This document shows, piece after piece, positions 5,678 through 5,700 of a DNA stretch of 5,700 nt (position 1 is its first letter; each line of letters starts with the position of its first letter). A program made the translations under genes and the position numbers. The stretch comes from Cyanobacteria bacterium RUI128 (GTDB taxonomy: Bacteria; Cyanobacteriota; Vampirovibrionia; Gastranaerophilales; Gastranaerophilaceae). The stretch spans positions 1-5,700 of the forward strand of contig JAILHQ010000053.1 of assembly GCA_024695725.1 (NCBI GenBank). The letters are read 5' to 3'. The notes beneath the pieces were generated by a model, which saw nothing but the letters and a program-made list of their open reading frames with translations, was not told the origin of the DNA and did not search any database.

Positions 5678-5700
5678 CCTAGTGCCCTCCTGCCCTAGTG
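5678..5700 (-). repeat. Inverted copy of the 8-bp repeat, cut by the window end
   Basis: On the plus strand this reads CCTAGTGC (5678-5685), CCTCCTGC (5686-5693) and CCTAGTG (5694-5700, last base outside the window). The first is the exact reverse complement of GCACTAGG, and the third matches as far as it goes; the middle unit is diverged. The 8-base register is kept. The array probably continues past the window edge. Confidence 0.8.

Noticed and set aside
5586..5700. Possible CRISPR array.
   Set aside because: Repeat units are 8 bases, contiguous without spacers and present in both orientations; no cas gene is present.

Overview
This is a low-GC bacterial chromosomal window made of housekeeping and envelope genes. 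One short gene is on the minus strand at the left edge. Five plus-strand genes follow: dnaB, an lptC-family gene, an lptA/OstA-family gene, a seven-TPR protein gene and dprA. The last ~155 bases hold a dense block of hairpins and 8-bp repeats. LptC- and LptA-type proteins imply an outer membrane with lipopolysaccharide-type glycolipid. AT-rich coding sequence, tight gene packing and the N-terminal Asn-Ile-His-Phe-Gly-Ala-Lys stretch of the minus-strand protein remind me of gut Vampirovibrionia ('Melainabacteria', Gastranaerophilales), the non-photosynthetic sister group of Cyanobacteria. That assignment is an inference from memory of the style of these proteins, not a search result.

Layout. 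8-412 (-) is an unknown small protein with one hydrophobic segment. 413-594 is a divergent intergenic region with repeated TTTTACA motifs and a weak promoter for dnaB. 595-1989 is the replicative helicase DnaB; its probable start is the second ATG, because a Shine-Dalgarno sequence lies between the two ATGs. A 39-base gap then carries a promoter-like sequence positioned so that transcription would begin at the lptC ATG, which suggests a leaderless message. 2029-2646 (lptC) and 2666-3637 (lptA/OstA, secreted, about twice the E. coli LptA length) form an LPS-transport pair. 3641-4432 (TPR) and 4433-5545 (dprA) continue in the same reading frame as lptA, separated only by stop codons: TGA TAA ATG at the first junction and TAA ATG at the second. 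This looks like stop-start translational coupling.

Function. LptC and LptA form the inner-membrane anchor and periplasmic bridge that carry lipopolysaccharide to the outer membrane; the ATPase LptB, the permeases LptFG and the outer-membrane LptD are not in this window. The TPR protein has no signal peptide and is probably a cytoplasmic scaffold of unknown partner. DprA protects incoming single-stranded DNA and loads RecA during transformation. The cluster lptC-lptA-TPR-dprA looks like one transcription unit, ended by a strong hairpin whose stem includes the dprA stop codon.

No new enzymatic or defence system is visible. The least explained part is 5543-5700: two related hairpins and an octamer repeat (GCACTAGG) present as four head-to-tail units on one side and at least two and a half units in inverted orientation on the other. 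The window ends inside this element.
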